Below are positions 43,438 to 52,110 of a DNA stretch of 64,000 nucleotides, one piece after another. Position numbers and translations under genes: made by a program. The first letter of the stretch is position 1; the number at the start of each line of letters is the position of its first letter. The stretch comes from an uncultured Elusimicrobia bacterium (GTDB lineage Bacteria; Elusimicrobiota; Elusimicrobia; Elusimicrobiales; UBA9959): the NCBI GenBank assembly GCA_903879915.1, contig CAIRNJ010000092.1, positions 1-64,000 of the forward strand. Reading direction: 5' to 3'. The notes below the pieces were generated by a model. That model was given only the letters and a program-made list of their open reading frames with translations, ran no database searches and had not been told where the DNA came from.

Positions 43438-44877
43438 TTAATAATTATCGGCCAGCTCCATGAGCAGGGCTTCGTGCACCCTGTCCAACTCGGCGGGCTC
43501 CACGGAATAATTGTTGATGATGAAAGTGAAGGCCAGGGTGCGCCCTTTTTTCGTCCTGAGGTAGCCCGTGTAGGACCGCACGCCGGGCAGCGAGCCGGAT
43601 TTTATGCGCAGCCCCTCGGCCAGGTAGGTATCCCTGCCCATGCGCCGCACGTGGCCGCTGGCCTCGGGGTCGGACGGGAAGACCAGCGTGTCCCTGAAGG
43701 CCTCGTAATATTTCTTTTTCGAGACCGCGCAGAGCAGGTCGGTGAAATTCTCGGCCTGGACCATGTCGTTCTTCGAAAGGCCGGCCGCGTCCTCGAGCTT
43801 CATTTCCGCGACGGGCACTCCCAGCGAGACCAGGAATTCCTTCAGGACCTTCAGGCCGTTCTCTTCCGTACCTTTAAGGTCCCGCGCGGCGGCCAGCTGC
43901 CGCAGCAGCAGTTCGGCGTAAAGGTTGAAGCTGCGCTTGTTCGTCACCCGCACGATGTTCTCTAGCGGCGCCCCCTCCATTTCGGCCACCAGCCTGCGCC
44001 CCGAAGGCGCCGCGCCCTTGAACGGCGCTTTGGACGTGCTGACCCCGGCGCTGGCCAGGTAGACGCTGAAGCTCTGCGCCGCGAACAGGGCGGGGTCGGG
44101 CAGGGCGCCTTTTACGGCGAATTCGTCCGGGCCGGCCGGCACGGAGCCGCGCAGCACGGCCGTATTCTGCCCCGGGAAAGCGTAGATATAGCTGTTGTCG
44201 CCGGAATCTTTCGGGCCGGTGACCACGTAATTCTCGAACTTAAGCCCGGGCAGCAACGGCTCGGTGCGCAGCACTTCCGTCGCCCCCCCGGCGGCCGCGG
44301 CCGGCCTGAAGTAAAGCTTGTAAAGGTTGTCGTTGATGGTCAGCGCGGAGGCCGCGGCGGCGTAATAGTTGCCGATGTCCTCCCAGGACCAGGACCCCGG
44401 CTGCGCGGCGTCGAACAGGGTCTCGTCGGCGGCCACCGCCCCTTTTATGGCCTTTATGCCTTTGGCCTTGACCGCTTCGGCCCACAGCCTGAAAGTCTCT
44501 TCCGTGGACCTGGCGTCCTTTACCAGCTGTGACCCCAGCGACGGGTCGCCGCCGCCTACGATATAAAGATTCCCGTTGAGCACGCCGTCGGCGATCCTGC
44601 CGTCGTAGTAGACCCCGGTCTTGACCCTGTAGCCGGGGCCGAGCCGGTCGAAGGCCGCGGCGGTGACGAAGATCTTAAGTATGCTGGCCGGGACCAGGTT
44701 CTTCCCGGGGTTATAAGCCGCCACCTCCGCGCCGGTAGCGGCGTCCTTCACGCTTACGCCCCACTGGGCGCTCTCCAGGCCCGGCCGGGCGGCCATCGTC
44801 CGGATAACGGCGTTGATCTCCGCGCCGGAGCGCCCGGCGCACGAGAAAAGAACGAAAAGAAGAACGGCTGTTCTCAT
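43438..44877 (-). CDS. dacB: D-Ala-D-Ala carboxypeptidase, PBP4 type
   Basis: A 479-residue exported class C penicillin-binding protein. It has a signal peptide (1-~19). The three active-site motifs are SxxK in PASILK, SxN in LSKND and KTG-type KSG in LRIKSGSLPG. The large insert between the first two motifs (~residues 85-300) is the PBP4 hallmark. It trims or cleaves D-Ala cross-links in peptidoglycan. It lies 13 nt downstream of the PorV-like gene and is the third gene of the FN3-PorV-dacB cluster. Confidence 0.92.
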   Translation of the reverse strand: MRTAVLLFVLFSCAGRSGAEINAVIRTMAARPGLESAQWGVSVKDAATGAEVAAYNPGKNLVPASILKIFVTAAAFDRLGPGYRVKTGVYYDGRIADGVLNGNLYIVGGGDPSLGSQLVKDARSTEETFRLWAEAVKAKGIKAIKGAVAADETLFDAAQPGSWSWEDIGNYYAAAASALTINDNLYKLYFRPAAAAGGATEVLRTEPLLPGLKFENYVVTGPKDSGDNSYIYAFPGQNTAVLRGSVPAGPDEFAVKGALPDPALFAAQSFSVYLASAGVSTSKAPFKGAAPSGRRLVAEMEGAPLENIVRVTNKRSFNLYAELLLRQLAAARDLKGTEENGLKVLKEFLVSLGVPVAEMKLEDAAGLSKNDMVQAENFTDLLCAVSKKKYYEAFRDTLVFPSDPEASGHVRRMGRDTYLAEGLRIKSGSLPGVRSYTGYLRTKKGRTLAFTFIINNYSVEPAELDRVHEALLMELADNY

Positions 44878-44890
44878 AGGCGGGGCCGCC

Positions 44891-45829
44891 TCAGGACTCC
44901 GCTCCGAATTTCAGCGTCAGCGACAGCCTGTGCGCCTGGCCCAGCGAGCCCAGCGCCGAGTACGAGTAGTCCAGCAGGTACGCGCCCGAGCCCATGCCCA
45001 GCCCCAGCGAGGCGCCCGACGACTTGTCCCCGGCGTTGGTCCGGTACCCGCCCCTGAAGGAGAAAAGGCTGCCGTCGCGGTAGGCGGACAGGAACTCTAT
45101 GCCGGCGCTGCCCGAGACGCCCGAGTCCTTCAGCTGGTTGACGTCGGCGTAAAAAGAGATCTTTTTCGGCAGGTCCGCTTCCGAGTCTATGCTGAGGACA
45201 TACTCGGCGCCCAGCTTCAGGTTCAGCGGCAGGGAGCTGCTCTCTTCGGAGAATTTCAGCTTCGTCCCCAGGTTCTGCAGCGCGGCCCCCACATTAAGAA
45301 CGCCCCGCACCACGGCGTATTTCAGCCCCGCGTCAAAAGCCATGGCGGAGGCCGTCTTGTCGTCGAGGCTGCTGGAAACGTACCTGGCGTTCAGGCCGCA
45401 GCCCAGCCGCTGCGTCAGCTTCGCGCCGTAGCCGATGCCCGCGGCCATATCCGCCGCCGAGAAGGCGGCGTCGAGCTTGTTGCCCAGCTTGTCGTACTTT
45501 TCAAGCCTGGGCATGGACAGGTAATTCACCGACAGCCCGAAGACCCCGGCGCCGAAACTTTTCGCCGCGGCCAGGTTGGAATAATTCACGTCCATTACCC
45601 ACTTCACCTGCGAAAGGGCCAGCTCGGTCCCCGCCAGGTCGCTGAGACCGGCCGGGTTGTAGAACAGGCTCTGCGCCCCGGAGACCGTCGCGCCGGTATC
45701 GCCCAGGGCGGCTTCCCTGGCCCCCACGCCTATGCGCAGGAACTGGGCGCCCGAGACGCCTTCGGAGCCGGCGGCGCTGCCTGGCGCGGCGGCCGCCAGC
45801 AGCAGCGCGCAAAGAATGAATTTGAACAT
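44891..45829 (-). CDS. PorV/PorQ-family outer-membrane barrel
   Basis: A 312-residue protein with a signal peptide (ending near PGSAAG), then a GAQFLRIGVGAREAALGDTGA start and SLFYNPAGL, the N-terminal hallmark of the PorV/PorQ (UPF0164) family. The rest is amphipathic beta strands, ending with a typical outer-membrane strand. In Bacteroidota, PorV shuttles type IX secretion cargo. I start at the ATG at 45829, which has GGAGG 9 nt upstream, rather than at an ATG at 45868 that overlaps the upstream gene and spoils the signal peptide. The neighbouring gene carries a T9SS-like C-terminal domain. Confidence 0.83.
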   Translation of the reverse strand: MFKFILCALLLAAAAPGSAAGSEGVSGAQFLRIGVGAREAALGDTGATVSGAQSLFYNPAGLSDLAGTELALSQVKWVMDVNYSNLAAAKSFGAGVFGLSVNYLSMPRLEKYDKLGNKLDAAFSAADMAAGIGYGAKLTQRLGCGLNARYVSSSLDDKTASAMAFDAGLKYAVVRGVLNVGAALQNLGTKLKFSEESSSLPLNLKLGAEYVLSIDSEADLPKKISFYADVNQLKDSGVSGSAGIEFLSAYRDGSLFSFRGGYRTNAGDKSSGASLGLGMGSGAYLLDYSYSALGSLGQAHRLSLTLKFGAES

Positions 45830-45864
45830 ACTAAGGTCCCTCCAACGGGCGCGGCGCGCGTTCT

Positions 45865-48800
45865 TCATCTTATGATCGCTACTTTTCCGGTTTTCTTGGC
45901 TGAACTCCCGGAGCCGGTCACGATATACAGATAGACTCCGGAGGCGGCCTTAGCGCCGTCCTGGTTCCTGGTGTTCCACAGGCAGCGCCCGTCGCCGTCA
46001 TCATCGCTGAGCTCGGCCACCTGGGCGCCGGAAAGGCTGTATATCCTTATCTTGGCCCCGGCGGGCAGCGCCTCGAAGACTATCCCGTCCCCGAAAGCGG
46101 ACTGGCCGAATTCCCCGCTGGTGCCCGGCCTGTAGGGATTGGGGTAAGCGAACATCTCCGTTAAAGTCCCCACGGTGGAAGTTATGCTGCCCAGCGCGTA
46201 AAAGGAGAAGTGGAAGATATTGGAAGAGACCGATCTGGCGGTCTTGTCCAGCAGCGAATTCCTGTCCTGGTTCCAGACCAGGCCGGAGGTGTCCAGATTG
46301 AACAGCTTCAGCGTATTCGCGGACATCTGCGGGGTTATGCCGTCCACGATGTCGTCGCCGTTAACGTCCGGGTAAGTGATGGTTATTTTCACCGGCCCGG
46401 AGAAGGCGGAGGTAATGGTGGAGCCGTAGAAATCGAAATAATACAGTTCCACCATCGAGCCGCCCAGAAGCCTGTTGGGAGCAAGCTTCCCCGCGGCAGT
46501 GTTAAGATTGCCCGCGGTCACCCCGACGGGGTTGGTAGCGGCGTCGGTGCTTATGGAAATATAGCCGTCCACCGGAGCCGCTCCGGGCGGGAACTCCAGC
46601 GTTATCCAGCCTACGCCGGGAAGCAGCGCAGTCTTGCTCTGCGTCACGGCGGCGGTGGAGAACACCGGCGTGAACCGGGCCGGGAGGTCCAGCGTCATTC
46701 CCGGCATGGCCAGCGTGGTGGTGCTGGAAAGCGAGACTATCCCGCCATGGTTATACCCGAGGACCGCGTAATAATAGGTAGTGGCGTAATGCAGGCCGGT
46801 GTCCGTGAAGGACGTGGAGACGAAAACATCGCTCCAGTTCTTGACCGCGGCCCAGTTCAACCCGTCGGTGGAGCGGTCTATCCTGTAGGCGGAACTTTCG
46901 TTCTGCGCCCAGCCCAGGGCCAGGTAATGCGCTCCGGCGGCGGAAGTGGACAGCCCCGTCGGGGCGTTAGTCCAGGTGTAGGTGGAAGCCTCGGCCACGT
47001 CCCCCAGCCCGTCGGACGCTATGGAGCGTATCCTCCGGATATAGTTGGCGTTCACTCCGGGCAGGCCCGTCTCGGCCCAGGAGGCGGTCGTGGCGGGGAA
47101 GGTCCGCAGCAGCCCGTCGGTGGAGGTGTAAAGGTTGTAGGACTGCACGCCCGAAACGCCGCCCGTGTCGGACCACGACCAGGTGATGGAGGTGGTGCCT
47201 ACGGGCACACCGGAGAACAGGGGCGCGGTATGCCTGGTGATGGTGCTGCTCACGAAGCTGTAATCCCTGCGCATCCCGCCGGTGTTCTCCGAGAGGCCGA
47301 TGGTCGGCTGGCCCAGCAGATTGATGGCGCCTATCCGGTACGAATAGGTGGTGCTGGGAGTAAGGCCGGCCGGCAAGGTACCGACGTCGTTGTAATGCGA
47401 GCCGGTCACGCTGGAAACGAAGACCCACGGCCCGTCTTCACCGATGTTCGTGGAACGAGCCACGGAGTACCGGGTAGCCGGAACCACGGGCTCTTTCCAC
47501 CACATGCCTACCGCGTGCGCGCCCACCGTGTCGAAAACCACGTCGTTGGGCGGCGTGGCGAAGGTGGCGCCGTCGGTATCCTGCCGGTAGCTTCCCCAGT
47601 TGTTGTAATAATACTCCCGCTCGTTGTGGTCGTAGTGGTAGTTGCCAGCCACCCAGTCGGGGTCCGTCTGCTCCACCCAGATGGAGATGGTATGGGTGCT
47701 GTTCGTCAGCATGTAATCCAGGCTGTATTCGTGGCTGTCGGCGCCGTCGACGGTCTCCCATGGGTCCCAGTACAGCGTATCCACCCCGTCCACCATGCGG
47801 TGATGCAGCTCGCCCACGAAATAGCCGTCTATATAGCCCGGGTTCACGTACGCGGCGGTAGACCAGGTACAGTGCAGCGCGGTATCCGTGAACGCGGCGC
47901 ACGAATAGGCGGAGGGCGGCCGGGGGCTGGTGATAAGCTTGTACGCCTGGCTGTAAGCGAAAGGGTTCAGCCCGTTGGCGGGCGTCTGTTCGTTGTCGCC
48001 GTTGATAGCTCCTATCCTGAAGTCGTACTTGGTGTTTTCGGTCAGCCCGGTTACGGTGTCGGGGTTTCCCGCGGTCAGCTCCGAGCTTACCGCCACAGCG
48101 AACCCGGCGACGGTGGAGTACTCCACCAGGTATTTGCTGGCCTCGGAGACGGCCAGCCGGGGGACCCAGATAAGCTTTACCTGGTCGTCCCAGACATGCG
48201 CCACCCACCAAGGGGCGGGGTCAGGATAGACCACGGTGGTGGTGGCGGGAGCGATGGCATAGGTGTATTTTTGAAAGACAGTTTTTTTCTGGCTTTCAAG
48301 ATAGAGATTCCCGTTGAAAGGATCGTGGATATTGCCGACCGCCTTGATCCAGCGGGTATGCCGGGAGTTCGCGGCTACCGCCGTGGTGCTTCCATCCACA
48401 AAGGTCTCTGTCCAGAAGGTGGTGCCGGGGGCAAGTATCGTCTGCACTATCTCTCCGGCGTAGTCATCCGCCGGAAGCACGTCGTCACTGCTGGTGGTCG
48501 AATGATACAGCCGGTAGCCGGAGATATCGGTGCCGGTGAACGTGCCGGTGGACCATTGCCACTGTATAGTGAAGGAGGAAAGCGCCACGGCGGAGAGCGC
48601 GGGCACCGTGAGCGGCGGCGTGATGGTGGTTTTGATCACGCTGTAAGTGCCCGGGGTCAGCTCGTCGTCGCCGTTCACGGCCCCCATCCTGATGAGGTAG
48701 TTCTTATTGCTCAGCAGCGGTATGGTCTGCCAGGGGACGAAAGCCTCCCGGTTACGCACGTAATCCGCCCCCCCGTTGGTGGAGCATTCGATGGCGTAAG

Positions 48801-49287
48801 CCGTGGCCGAGCTGAAATGCCAGGTGACATAAACGCTCTCTGCGGTTACGGTGCTTAAAGTGATGGTATCGGGCGGCAGGGCGAAAGTGTGTTTTTCGAT
48901 ATGCTGGGAATCGCTGCCCTCGTCGGCCCCCTGGTAAGCCGTTATCCAGCGCGTGTACACTTTGTTCACGCCCAGCCCGGAGTCCACGTAGAAACTCGTG
49001 CCGGCGGTGAGGGACGCCGAGGAGATGAGAACGCCCGGCCGGGTGCTTAAATAAATATGGAACCCGTCTATCCCGGTGAAAGTGCCGGTGGACCAGTTCC
49101 ATTGTATGCTGGTGGTGGACAGCGCGGCCGCCCGGAGGTCGGAGACCACGGCGGTCACGGCGCTGCTCGGGCGTATGATCCTTTTCGAGGTTTTCGAAAC
49201 GGCCGCTTCGGAAACCGGGGTCAGGGCCTGCGCGAACACGCAGGCAAGCAGGAGGACCGCAAAGCTTCTGGATTGTTTTATCGTCAT
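45865..49287 (-). CDS. Large FN3-repeat surface protein, T9SS-like tail
   Basis: An 1140-residue exported protein with a signal peptide (1-~28). About seven to eight fibronectin type III-like modules follow, each with the W-N/W-S-T-G and S-x-Y-x-x-R-I/G-A-x-N pattern. The C-terminal ~85 residues begin with YPNPYRPG and continue through IRIYSLSGAQV and WNTRNQDGAKAASGVYLYIV, the pattern of T9SS type A sorting or FlgD-like Ig domains. Likely a secreted or cell-surface adhesive protein. Followed by the PorV-like gene. No clear SD; weak GGGAA. Confidence 0.82.
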   Translation of the reverse strand: MTIKQSRSFAVLLLACVFAQALTPVSEAAVSKTSKRIIRPSSAVTAVVSDLRAAALSTTSIQWNWSTGTFTGIDGFHIYLSTRPGVLISSASLTAGTSFYVDSGLGVNKVYTRWITAYQGADEGSDSQHIEKHTFALPPDTITLSTVTAESVYVTWHFSSATAYAIECSTNGGADYVRNREAFVPWQTIPLLSNKNYLIRMGAVNGDDELTPGTYSVIKTTITPPLTVPALSAVALSSFTIQWQWSTGTFTGTDISGYRLYHSTTSSDDVLPADDYAGEIVQTILAPGTTFWTETFVDGSTTAVAANSRHTRWIKAVGNIHDPFNGNLYLESQKKTVFQKYTYAIAPATTTVVYPDPAPWWVAHVWDDQVKLIWVPRLAVSEASKYLVEYSTVAGFAVAVSSELTAGNPDTVTGLTENTKYDFRIGAINGDNEQTPANGLNPFAYSQAYKLITSPRPPSAYSCAAFTDTALHCTWSTAAYVNPGYIDGYFVGELHHRMVDGVDTLYWDPWETVDGADSHEYSLDYMLTNSTHTISIWVEQTDPDWVAGNYHYDHNEREYYYNNWGSYRQDTDGATFATPPNDVVFDTVGAHAVGMWWKEPVVPATRYSVARSTNIGEDGPWVFVSSVTGSHYNDVGTLPAGLTPSTTYSYRIGAINLLGQPTIGLSENTGGMRRDYSFVSSTITRHTAPLFSGVPVGTTSITWSWSDTGGVSGVQSYNLYTSTDGLLRTFPATTASWAETGLPGVNANYIRRIRSIASDGLGDVAEASTYTWTNAPTGLSTSAAGAHYLALGWAQNESSAYRIDRSTDGLNWAAVKNWSDVFVSTSFTDTGLHYATTYYYAVLGYNHGGIVSLSSTTTLAMPGMTLDLPARFTPVFSTAAVTQSKTALLPGVGWITLEFPPGAAPVDGYISISTDAATNPVGVTAGNLNTAAGKLAPNRLLGGSMVELYYFDFYGSTITSAFSGPVKITITYPDVNGDDIVDGITPQMSANTLKLFNLDTSGLVWNQDRNSLLDKTARSVSSNIFHFSFYALGSITSTVGTLTEMFAYPNPYRPGTSGEFGQSAFGDGIVFEALPAGAKIRIYSLSGAQVAELSDDDGDGRCLWNTRNQDGAKAASGVYLYIVTGSGSSAKKTGKVAIIR

Positions 49288-49356
49288 TATGTTTTCCCAG
49301 GCACAGGCCGCCCCGCGGCTTTAAAGAACGATTGTACTATTTATAAAACGCGTTTA

Positions 49357-50964
49357 TCACCGGCCCGCCGGCTTCGAACCCGCACGCGGCGCCAGCGCCG
49401 CGCGGCGGCTGGCCTCCGCCTGCGCGAGCCCCGGGGCCAGCGCCAGCGCCCGGTCGTAATCCTTTACGGCCAGGGCCCGGTCCCCCCCCAGCAGATACGC
49501 GTTGCCCCTGTTGAGGAACAGCTGCGCCGAAGAGGGGCTGAGCGCTATGGCCGCGCTGTAATCGGCCAATGCCGGGCCGGGCCGCTTAAGCTCAGCGTAA
49601 ATACGGCCGCGGTTGGACAGCGCTTTCCAGTTGCCGGGGTCTATTTCCAGGCACCGGGTGAAGTCGGCCAGGGCCGCGGCGTAACAGCCGGCCGCCCGGT
49701 AAGCGTTGCCCCTGCCGTAATACGCCATCGGCTCGAGCGCGTTCCGCTCCATTACGCCGGTCCACAGGGTAAGGCTGTCCTTCCACAGCGGGGCCCTGTA
49801 AAAAGAAGCCCCGGCCAGCGCGAAGCAATGCGCGGCGACGAGCAGCGCGAGCGCCGGCGCGAGCAGCCGCGCCCGGCGGGAGGCCAGGCTGAAAAGATGG
49901 ACGACGAGTTCGCCGTAAAGGAAGAAAAGGCCCGCCGCCGGCACGTAGGCGTAGCGGTCGGCCGGGGGCGAGACTATAAGCCCGGGCAGGGCCGTGATAA
50001 AGAAAAAAAGGACCGCGAACGCGGTTTTTTTCCGCCAGCCCGGCCCGGGCGCGCCGGCGCGGCCGGCGGGCCGCAGCAGCAGGCCCAGCGCCGCGCAGCC
50101 CGCGAGGAACAGCAGCAGGTACCAGCCGGCGCCGAACGGCAGCGTCAGCGCCGGGTACAGCGCGGAAAGGGAAACAGGCACGGCCAGCTTTCCCAGGTAA
50201 AAGAGGGCGCTGCGCGCGGCCGAAGCCGCCGCGCCGGCGAAAGAGAAAGCCCCGGCGCCGCCGCCCAGCAGGAAGCCCTCCGGCGAGCCGGACAGCGCCA
50301 GCAGCGGCAGCGCCAGCAGCAGGTACGGCGCTTTTTCGGCCAGCAGCCCGGGGCTGAAACGGCGGCCCCGGTAATAGTCCAGCAGCGGCAGCGCCAGCGG
50401 CAGCACCAGCGCGGCCGGCTTGGCCAGGGCCGCCAGCAGGAAGAAAAAAAGCGACCAGCGCAGGAACCGCCCGCAGCGGCCGTCGAGGAACCTGAGGTAG
50501 CAGGTGAGCGACCAGAACGCGAACAGTCCCCACAGCAGTTCCTTGCGGCCGGAGATCCAGGCCGCCGGCTCGGCGTGCACCGGGTGCACGGCGAACAGCA
50601 GCGCCGCCAGGAAAGCGGACGGCGGCCGGGCGCCCAGCGCGGAGAGGAAGCGATAGACCGCCACGCAGCAGGCGGCGTGCAGCAGCAGGTTGGTGAGATG
50701 GTAAGGCAGCGGCTGCAGGCCGAACAGAGAGAACTCCAGCTTATAGGTGAGCACGGTGAGCGGGTGGTAATAGCCGGGGAAAAAAGTAAGGACGTCCAGC
50801 CAGGAGCCGCGCAGCGCCCGGTTAGAGACCACGTACTGCACGTCGTCCCAGTCCACGAAGCCGTTATTGAGGGCCGGGAAAAGAACGGCCAGGACTATCA
50901 GGACGAGCAGGACAGGGAAGGCGTTCTTTTTTAAAAGGTCCGTTATTTTCTCTGTAAAGGTCAT
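49357..50964 (-). CDS. TMTC-like membrane glycosyltransferase with TPRs
   Basis: A 535-residue protein. The N-terminal ~390 residues hold about ten TM segments. The first loop has FVDWDDVQYV and YYHPLTVLT, and a later HPVHAEPAAWISGR matches the DUF1736/TMTC and GT39-related class (lipid-linked sugar transferases). The C-terminal ~140 residues are TPRs (AMAYYGRGNAYRAAGCY, NWKALSNRGRIYAELK). The WDD acidic pair fits the catalytic site of GT-C enzymes. The second of two such genes, separated by a deacetylase-like gene, in one operon. Probable role: O-glycosylation of exported proteins, by analogy. Confidence 0.75.
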   Translation of the reverse strand: MTFTEKITDLLKKNAFPVLLVLIVLAVLFPALNNGFVDWDDVQYVVSNRALRGSWLDVLTFFPGYYHPLTVLTYKLEFSLFGLQPLPYHLTNLLLHAACCVAVYRFLSALGARPPSAFLAALLFAVHPVHAEPAAWISGRKELLWGLFAFWSLTCYLRFLDGRCGRFLRWSLFFFLLAALAKPAALVLPLALPLLDYYRGRRFSPGLLAEKAPYLLLALPLLALSGSPEGFLLGGGAGAFSFAGAAASAARSALFYLGKLAVPVSLSALYPALTLPFGAGWYLLLFLAGCAALGLLLRPAGRAGAPGPGWRKKTAFAVLFFFITALPGLIVSPPADRYAYVPAAGLFFLYGELVVHLFSLASRRARLLAPALALLVAAHCFALAGASFYRAPLWKDSLTLWTGVMERNALEPMAYYGRGNAYRAAGCYAAALADFTRCLEIDPGNWKALSNRGRIYAELKRPGPALADYSAAIALSPSSAQLFLNRGNAYLLGGDRALAVKDYDRALALAPGLAQAEASRRAALAPRAGSKPAGR

Positions 50965-50982
50965 GTGGTTCCGGTCCGGCCT

Positions 50983-52110
50983 CTATCTGCCGCAGTCGCG
51001 CGCGCAGCTGCCCGGGTGTCTTCTTTCAACCATGTCGCAGATGCCGTCGCCGCAATAGCGGCGCTGCGCGGGGCGCGGCGCCTGGCGCAGCGGGCGGAAC
51101 CGCCCGAAAAAGAGCCGTTCTACGCGGCTGTACGGGCTGTGTACCGGCTTAAGCCGAGGGATCTCCGGGTCTCCCGGTTCGCGGTCAGCTTCGGCCTCGT
51201 CGGCTCCGTCGGCATCCGGGATGTCCGCCGTATCCGCGGCCTCGGGGATGTCCGGGATCACTATGGTCCGCGCGGGGAGTTCCGGCTTTGCCGTTCTTTC
51301 GGCCCTGGCCGCCTTTTCCTCACGGACGACCTTTTCCGCGAGGAGCTTCTCCTCCACCACCGCCGAGACGGTGCGGCTGCGGCCGCCCTGCGGGTCGCGG
51401 CCTTTCAGGAACTGCAGCCAGGCGTAGAAAGCCCCGAATTCGGAAGGCGAGCTTTTGAAAGCGGCGCCGTAAACCCCGCCCTTCATGCCGGAGAACACTT
51501 TTTCAGCCGCCTGTACGCCGGCCCGGCCGGACGGGGACGCGGACGAAAGACGCCGGCGGCCGCCGGAGGAGAAGATCCACCTGTTAGCTCCCTCGGCCGC
51601 GGTCCCTCCGGGGCAGACCTCGTTTTCCGGCGCGGCGGCCAGGAACTCTTTATCCGCCCGGCCGGCCACGCAGCCGGACCTGATTTTCGGGGCAAGCCCG
51701 CCGAGCATGAAAAAATAATCCGCGTGGCCGGGAACCGCCGCCTCCGGCGCCCCGCCCCCCCGCGCGCGGGCCAGGGCCTCGCCCCGCAGATCGGAGAACC
51801 CGTCCCAGTCCCTGGTGTCCGGCCCCTGGTGATAAGCTCCTATCTCGTGCCCGGCATTTTCCCAGCTTTCGAGCTGCGCCGCCCGCGCCGGGTCGGTGGA
51901 AATATACGCCGCGTATTGGGCGCTGAACAGCAGCGTCAGCCGCACATGCTGCGAATCGGCCAGCTGCACCATTTTTTCGAGCGCCTTGTAAGATCCTTCG
52001 TAACCGGACACTGACACGCCGTTGCGTACCGTGACGAAATAATACGGTTCCGCGGCCCGGGCGCCGGCCGCCGCGCACAGCAGCGTTAAAACAAGGAGCG
52101 CGCGCGTCAC
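50983..52110 (-). CDS. Exported polysaccharide-deacetylase-like protein
   Basis: A 375-residue protein with a signal peptide (1-~20, ending ARA). The segment GHEIGAYHQG (His88, His94) matches the metal-binding HxxxxxH strand of NodB-type deacetylases, but the usual N-terminal TFDD is absent. A long Ala/Arg/Glu-rich linker follows. The C-terminus is a small disulfide module, CGDGICD...CARDCG, as in many surface proteins. GTG start at 52110 overlaps the upstream TPR gene stop as GTGA; an in-frame start at 52431 lies inside that gene and is rejected. Enzyme activity uncertain. Confidence 0.68.
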   Translation of the reverse strand: MTRALLVLTLLCAAAGARAAEPYYFVTVRNGVSVSGYEGSYKALEKMVQLADSQHVRLTLLFSAQYAAYISTDPARAAQLESWENAGHEIGAYHQGPDTRDWDGFSDLRGEALARARGGGAPEAAVPGHADYFFMLGGLAPKIRSGCVAGRADKEFLAAAPENEVCPGGTAAEGANRWIFSSGGRRRLSSASPSGRAGVQAAEKVFSGMKGGVYGAAFKSSPSEFGAFYAWLQFLKGRDPQGGRSRTVSAVVEEKLLAEKVVREEKAARAERTAKPELPARTIVIPDIPEAADTADIPDADGADEAEADREPGDPEIPRLKPVHSPYSRVERLFFGRFRPLRQAPRPAQRRYCGDGICDMVERRHPGSCARDCGR

